Shown here: one piece after another, positions 57,870 to 64,000 of the stretch
Layout of the letters: each line of letters starts with the position of its first letter
Position numbering within the stretch: position 1 is the first letter of the stretch
Assembly (NCBI RefSeq): GCF_018294505.1
Contig: NC_057803.1
Location: 690,024,831-690,088,830 of the forward strand
From: Triticum aestivum
Taxonomy: Eukaryota; Streptophyta; Magnoliopsida; Poales; Poaceae
DNA: 64,000 nt
Reading direction: 5' to 3'
The notes under the pieces: model-generated
Told to the model about the DNA's origin: nothing
What the model saw: the letters and a program-made list of their open reading frames with translations, nothing else
The model's database searches: none
Program-made: the position numbers and the translations under genes

Positions 57870-58627
57870 TCAGTTTCAGGCTTGGGTCCATTCTTTGACT
57901 TCTTCCCGGCAACTGGCTTACCGGGCGCAGCAACATCTTTGCCGTCCTTCTTGAAGTTCTTCTTACCCTTGCCCTTCTTGAACTTAGTGGTCTTATTGAC
58001 CATCAACACTTGATGTTCTTTCTTGATTTCAACCTCTGCTGACTTCAGCATTGAAAATACTTCAGGAATGGTCTTCACCATCCCCTGCATATTGTAGTTC
58101 ATCACAAAGCTCTTGTAGCTCGGTGGGAGCGACTGAAGGATCCTGTCAATGACCGCCTCATCCGGGAGGTTAATGTCCAGCTGGGACAGGCGGTTGTGCA
58201 ACCTAGACATTTTGAGTATGTGCTCACTGATAGAACTATTTTCCTCCATCTTACAACTATAGAACTTGTCAGAGACTTCATATCTCTCGACCTGGGCATG
58301 AGCTTGGAAAACTAGTTTCAGCTCCTCGAACATTTCATATGCTCTGTGTTGCTCAAAACGCTTTTGGAGCCCCGGTTCTAAGCTGTAAAGCATGCCGCAC
58401 TGAACGAGGGAGTAACCATCAGCACGAGACTGCCAAGCATTCATAATGTCTTGGTTCTCTGGGACGGGAGCGTCACCTAGCGGTCCTTCTAGGACATATT
58501 GTTTCCTGGCAGCTATGAGGATGATCCTCAGGTTCCGGACCCAGTCCGTATAGTTGCTGCCATCATCTTTCAGCTTGGTTTTCTCTAGGAACGCGTTGAA
58601 GTTCATGTTGACATGAGCGTTGGCCAT
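57815..58627 (-). pseudogene. gag frame of element D, ends early by frameshift
   Basis: The 270-codon frame begins at ATG 58627. It has the Copia gag core (NFNAFLEKTKLKDDGSNYTDW near the N-terminus; LPPSYKSFVMNYNMQG), a Lys-rich linker (KFKKGKGKKNFKKDGK) and a CCHC knuckle (CFYCKGKGHWKRNC) close to the end. It stops within a few codons of the knuckle, where the frame is lost. Gag itself may still be complete up to the nucleic-acid-binding region. It overlaps the pol frame by about 55 bp. Confidence 0.92.
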
Positions 58628-59913
58628 TTGATCTACAAGACATATTTTGCAAAGAGTTTTAGACTAAGTTCATGATAATTAAGTTCATCTAATCAAATTA
58701 TTTTAATGAACTCCCACTCAGATTTGACATCCCTCTAGTCATCTAAGTGTTACACGATCCGAGTCGACTAGGCCGTGTCCGATCATCACGTGAGACGGAC
58801 TAGTCATCATCGGTGAACATCTCCATGTTGATCGTATCTTCCATACGACTCATGTTCGACCTTTCGGTCTCCTGTGTTCTGAGGCCATGTCTGTACCTGC
58901 TAGGCTCGTCAAGTTAACCCTAAGTGTTCTACATGTGTAAATCTGTCTTACACCCGTTGTATGTGAACGTAAGGATCTATCACACCCGGTCATCACGTGG
59001 TGCTTCGAAACGACGAACTTTAGCAACGGTGCACAGTTAGGGGGAACACTTTCTTGAAATTATTATAAGGGATCATCTTATTTACTACCGTCATTCTAAG
59101 TAAACAAGAGGCATAAAACATAATAAACATCACATGCAATTATATAAAGTAGTGACATGATATGGCCAATATCATATAGCTCCTTTGATCTTCATCTTCG
59201 GGGCTCCATGATCATCTTGTCACCGGCATGACACCATGATCTCCATCATCATGATCTCCATCATCGTGTATTCATGAAGTTGTCACGCCAACGACTACTT
59301 CTACTTCTATGGCTAACGCGTTTAGCAACAAAGTAAAGTAATTTACATGGCGTTCTTCAATGACATGCAGGTCATACAAAAAATTAAGACAACTCCTATG
59401 GCTCCTGCCGGTTGTCATACTCATCGACATGCAAGTCGTGATTCCTATTACAAGAATATGATCTCATACATCACAATATATCATTCATCATTCATCACAA
59501 CTTCTAGCCATATCACATCACATGACAATTGCTGCAAAAACAAGTTAGACGTCCTCTAATTGTTGTTGCATCTTTTACGTGGCTGCAATTGGGTTCTAGC
59601 AAGAACGTTTTCTTACCTACGAATAACCACAACGTGATTTTGTCAACTTCTATTTACCCTTCATAAGGACCCTTTTCATCGAATCCGCTTCAACTAAAGT
59701 GGGAGAGACAGACACCCGCCAGCCACCTTATGCAACTAGTGCATGTCAGTCGGTGGAACCGGTCTCACATAAGCGTACGTGTAAGGTTGGTCCGGGCCGC
59801 TTCATCCCACAATACCGCTGAAGCAAGATAAGACTAGTAGCGGCAAGCAAGTTGACAAGATCTACGCCCACAACAAAATTGTGTTCTACTCGTGCAATAG
59901 AAAACTACGCATA
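58628..59913 (-). other. Untranslated leader of element D
   Basis: About 1.3 kb lies between the primer-binding site and gag. It matches the leader of C. No gene is seen. Confidence 0.75.
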
Positions 59914-59933
59914 GACCTAGCTCATGATGCCAC
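59914..59933 (-). other. Primer-binding site of element D
   Basis: The minus strand reads GTGGCATCATGAGCTAGG beside the LTR, the same variant as in element C. Confidence 0.72.
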
Positions 59934-61670
59934 TGTTGGGGAACGTTGCAGAAAATTAAAAATTTTCCTAGGGTTTCACCAAGATCCATCTATGAGTTCA
60001 TCTAAGAAACGAGTCAAGGGAGTGAGTTTGCATCTACATACCACTTGTAGATCGCGTACGGAAGCATTTGAGGGAACGGTGATGATGGAGTCGTACTCGC
60101 CGTGATTCAGATCACCGATGACCAAGTGCTGAACGGACATCACCTCCGCGTTCAACGCACGTACGGTTCGGGCGACGTCTCCTCCTTCTTGATCCAGCAA
60201 GAGGGAAGGAGAGGTTGAGGAAGAAGGCTACAGCAGCAGCACGACGGCGTGATGATGGTGGAGAGGCAGTACTCCGACTGGGCTTCGCCAAGCACACAAC
60301 GGAGGAGGAGAGGTGTTGGGGAGGGGAGGGGCTGCGCCTTGGCTTGGGTGTTCAGCCCTCCCCTCACCCCTCTATTTATAGGGGAAGGGGCAAGGGGGGC
60401 CGGCCCCTCTAGATGGGATCTAGAGGGGGGGCGGCGGCCAGGGAGGGGGGGACTTGCCCCCCAAGCAATGGGGGCGCCCCCTCTAGGGTTCCCCCCCAAC
60501 CCTAGGCGCATGGGCCCAAGGGGGGGGGGGCGCACCCAGCCCTCCAGGGGCTGGCTCCTGCCCCCACGCGGCCCTTGTGGCCCCCCCCGGAGGGGTGGCC
60601 CCTCCCGGTGGACCCCCGGAACCCCTCTGGTGGCCCCGGTACAATACCGATATGCCCCCGAAACCTTCCGGTGTCCGTATGTCAACTTCCCATATATAAA
60701 TCTTTACCTCCGGACCATTCTGGATCTCCTCGTGACGTCCGGGATCTCATCCGAGACTCCGAACAACTTTCGATAATCACATACAAGTCTTCCTAATAAC
60801 CCTAGCGTCGCCGAACCTTAAGTGTGTAGACCCTACGGGTTCGGGAGACACGCAGACATGACCGAGACGTCTCTCCGGTCAATAACCAACAGCGGGATCT
60901 GGATACCCATGTTGGCTCCCACATGCTCCTCGATGATGTCATCGGATGAACCACGATGTCGAGGATTCAATCAACCCCGTATGCAATTCCCTTTGTCAGT
61001 CGGTATGTTACTTGCCCGAGACTCGATCGTCGGCATCCCAATACCTCGTCCAGTCTCGTTACCGGCACGTCACTTTACTCGTACCATAATGCATGATCCT
61101 GTGACCAGACACTTGGTCACTTTGAGCTCATTATGATGATGCACTACCGAGTGGGCCCAGTGATACCTCTTCGTCATACGGAGTGACAAATCCCAGTCTC
61201 GATCCGTGTCAACCCAACAGACACTTTCGGAGATACCTGTAATGCACCTTTATAGTCACCCAGTTACGTTGTGACGTTTGGTACACCCAAACCACTCCTA
61301 CGGTATCTGGGAGTTACACGATCTCATGGTCTAAGGAAGAGATACTTGACATTGGAAAAGCTCTAGCAAAACGAACTACACGATCTTGTGCTATGCTTAG
61401 GATTGGGTCTTGTCCATCAGATCATTCTCCTAATGATGTGATCCCGTTGTCAACGACATCTAATGTCCATAGTCAGGAAACCATGACTATCTGTTGACCA
61501 ACGAGCTAGTCAACTAGAGGCTTACTAGGGACGTATTGTAGTCTATGTATTCACACGTGTATTACGATTTCCAGATAATACAATTATAGCATGAATAAAA
61601 GACAATTATCATGAACAAGGAAATATAATAATAATTCTTTTATTATTGCCTCTAGGGCATATTTCCAACA
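59934..61670 (-). repeat. 5' LTR of element D (1737 bp)
   Basis: It has the same ends and TATA box (about 60371-60380) as the left LTR, with scattered base differences. G runs are again prominent at 60395-60620. Confidence 0.93.
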
Positions 61671-63939
61671 GTTACCCCATTTATATACCACACATTGCAG
61701 CGGGAATTTGCTGCAATATACTTTCATAAGATTTGGTTGTGCGGAGTATAAATATTTAGATTAATAACACATTACCAGAATGAAAATACATATGATTTAT
61801 TCGATTTAATTATGCGTAGTTGTAAAATATCTATTGAATATAAGTAGAATAATAGAATGAAAAACATTTTCCCACACATGGTTGCATGTGGAAGTGGATC
61901 TTTTCACATGCATGGTTGCTTGTTGAGGTGAGACTTATCCCATCCATAATTGTATGGTGATGTGGCATGCTTATATGCTGAGATAAATAAGTTAGTGGGG
62001 ATGACTCTCGTAAGTATATAGGATATTTTCATCCATCTTACCCCATCTACAAAACTTGTACTATAACTTATTCCTGGATGCCAGGATTCAACCTTGTTGT
62101 TGATTGTCTTTTCAAAATTACTCAAACACTGAGAACTTATATCTTTGAAATGTTTTGATTATACATAGTGTTCACTGTGACATGAGATGGGATAGACTCC
62201 AAAGAAGTGGCAATAACGCAACTAATAAAAGTACTCATAGCAAATAATAGTGCGACTTTAAATTTTTTTACCCCCTCTTTTAGCAATTTTTTGAAGTAAT
62301 TACCCCATTTATGGCATTTTCATTTGTACCATTTTGCCTGGGCATGCAGCAACCTTCCATCGTGGTCCTTGACTGCTAGCCCAGTGCTCCCCTTTCCACA
62401 GTGTTCCCAAAAGCTCGCGTCGACATTAATTTTCAGCACACCCTCCTCCAGTGGCTTCCAAAAGAATTTCTATTACTCGATTAGGGATACCTTCCTTTGA
62501 TGCCCACAAGGGAGGCTGGCGGCAGGGTGCATGAGAGAGGTAGACAGGTGGGCGGGCGGCGCCGAGGCAGGTGCCAAACTGCACAAGGAGGAAGGCGGGT
62601 TGGTCGCACTGAGCCTGACATCATGTGACACTCCATCAAAGGGGAAGAAGGAGCAGGCGACGAGATGGACACACACGGGAAAAGGAAAGAGGAAGTCAAT
62701 GTTCTAAACACCAGTGAAAACCGACCAAAATTGGACATGTTAGCTTCAAAGCCGCTCAAGGGGGGTCATTTTTATGGTTTTGAAGTTCCGAGGGTAAAAA
62801 CTATATATAAGTTGATTTCAAGGGGATTTGGCTCGTAGATTTGTAGGTGATTTCTATACTTTTTTCTTTCAAATACTTCCTCAACTGTACCCATTGCATC
62901 AACATGTTTTTGTGTTGGCCTCACTCCCAGTTCTGGGAAGTTTCAAGAAGCTTAAACCCATTTCACTTTTTTTCTTTGTTTTCCACATTTTTATTCTTTT
63001 TTTTGTTTCTTTGCATTTCCTTTTTCATTTAGGTTAATTCTTTCTTTTTCTAGTTGAAGGAGTTACCCATTTTTTAAATCTAATTTCTTTAAAGGTGTGT
63101 TTTTTCTTAAAACTAGGAGATATCTTTTCAAATTCATGTGCTTTCCAAAATGTGATATTTTAATTCACTAATACTACCTAAATTTTTTGAACATTTTTCA
63201 AATTATTAAGCAACTTTTAATCCACAATTTATTTTCAAAACCGTGAATGGTATTATTGTATTTGAATATTTTTAAAATTTTCCATGATTTTGAAAACGCC
63301 ATCACTAATATTTAAATGTTCATGAACTTTTTCAAAATTTGTGAACATTTAAAAATTCATGAACTTTTAAAATCCACAAACATTTTCAAATCCCTGAAAT
63401 TTTCAAAATTAGTAAAACATTTTTCAAAGTTCGGAAATACTTTGAGCTTCACAAACACTTTCCAATTTTTTCATGAACATTTTCTAAAATCCATGAAAAA
63501 AATTAAATTCCTGAAGAGTTGTTCAAAATCGTGAACTTTGTTAATTCCATGTATATTTTTCAAATTCATGATTTTTTGAAAATCCAAGAGCATTTTTAAA
63601 ATTAGCAACATTTTGTAAATTCTCATTTTCTTTGAATTAGTGAACCTTTTCAAATCATAAAAAATTGAGCCGTTTGTTTATGTGATGGTGGAGTATTTTT
63701 TTGCACGTAAGGGCTAAGAAAAAAACGCAGACAAAGATATCATTGTGCATATCATATATAGTTTCATTGTGCGCGTAAGGGTTAAGGAACAACTGTCGTC
63801 GTCTTCATTCTGTCATCGCCTTCCTTTTTCTAGCAACGGCAGCAAGTTCGTCAGCAAAGTTGTCAACTCGTCCAGCTGCAACCCTCGTCCCGTTGTATAA
63901 TAATTAGGAACGGAGACAACCAGGCGGTTCTATATATAT
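61671..63939 (+). promoter_or_regulatory. B3 3' flank and upstream region of PHT1 A3
   Basis: It matches 35341-37602 closely, including the AT-rich field (63080-63655), the two ACGT-core elements (63703-63718, 63771-63786) and the TATA-like tract. The TATA tract is longer here (TATATATATAT, 63931-63941) than in A2. No gene is seen. Confidence 0.75.
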
Positions 63940-64000
63940 ATGGCAAACATGAGGCACTTGGTTTTCCAGAGGAATTTTTTCGCAGAGACTACTACTAAAA
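63940..64000 (+). CDS. PHT1: PHT1 phosphate transporter copy A3, first 20 codons (cut by window end)
   Basis: The frame [20 protein letters not shown] is the same as residues 1-20 of A2. The gene continues beyond the window, so its integrity is unknown. Spacing supports the match: from the CCTGC site to this ATG, less element D and its duplication, is about 4487 bp, against 4483 bp for A2. Confidence 0.75.
   Translation, partial: MANMRHLVFQRNFFAETTTK

Larger units (their letters stand above)
52883..61670 (-). mobile_element. Copia LTR retrotransposon D (Angela-type), best preserved
   Basis: The 8.79-kb element has two similar LTRs (52883-54615 and 59934-61670), a primer-binding site, a leader, gag, a long pol frame and a polypurine tract. 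It sits in the 3' flank of pseudogene B3. Only one clear coding break was seen, a frameshift between gag and pol. Confidence 0.95.

Noticed and set aside
54648..58627. Programmed ribosomal frameshift between gag and pol in element D.
   Set aside because: Element A reads through the same region in one frame, and D differs there by a single missing base, so mutation is the simpler explanation.
1..64000. CRISPR arrays, tRNA or rRNA genes, operons and phage-like systems.
   Set aside because: No spaced direct repeats, clover-leaf genes or ribosomal sequence were seen; the window has intron-bearing plant genes and LTR retrotransposons.

Overview
This window looks like nuclear DNA from a Triticeae grass (wheat, goatgrass, barley or rye group). 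It is dominated by nested Copia LTR retrotransposons, four of which (A-D) have the Angela/BARE/WIS-type LTR termini (TG.. start, ..GTTCCCCAACA end). Between them lies a small tandem array of PHT1-type inorganic phosphate transporter genes, all on the + strand. No CRISPR, tRNA, rRNA or prokaryotic features were seen. All calls come from reading the sequence by eye; no alignment or database search was run.

Layout. 1-11521: an Angela-type element (B, minus strand, running off the left edge) has inserted into a PHT1 gene copy (A1), and its 5' LTR is itself split by a second element (A, plus strand, 2517-11170, duplicated target GCATA). 11522-12153: the 3' half of A1. 12154-15330: 3' flank and spacer. 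15331-16343: B1, a PHT1 pseudogene without exon 1. 16958-25536: decayed Angela element C (minus, duplicated target AACTT). 25542-27321: a PHT1-type promoter region with no gene attached. 27322-33119: Copia element E of a second family (minus), truncated on the left. 34081-35122: pseudogene B2. 37603-39481: A2, the only complete PHT1 gene, with two exons. 39482-44135: its 3' region, including about 2.9 kb not found in unit 1. 44136-50659: element F, the sister copy of E (duplicated target CCTGC). 51617-52661: pseudogene B3. 52883-61670: Angela element D (minus), the best preserved. 61671-63939: another PHT1 promoter. 63940-64000: the first 20 codons of A3.

How it fits together. The array repeats a unit 'PHT1-A gene, 3' flank, PHT1-B pseudogene, promoter, next PHT1-A'. 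E and F sit at the same base of two successive units, so they descend from one insertion that was later copied with the genes. Unit 1 still carries the empty site (14371-14375). In the E unit, a deletion fused the PHT1 promoter directly to the inside of E's LTR and removed what should have been a whole PHT1 gene. A2 would encode a 12-helix plasma-membrane H+/phosphate symporter. The three B copies share stop codons and the loss of exon 1, so they were dead before they were duplicated.

The most interesting signal is in the E/F family. The gag start codon lies inside the LTR and is followed by a candidate 285-nt intron that spans the LTR end and the primer-binding region. The intron is a multiple of three, and in E it is open throughout in the gag frame, encoding about 95 very hydrophobic residues.
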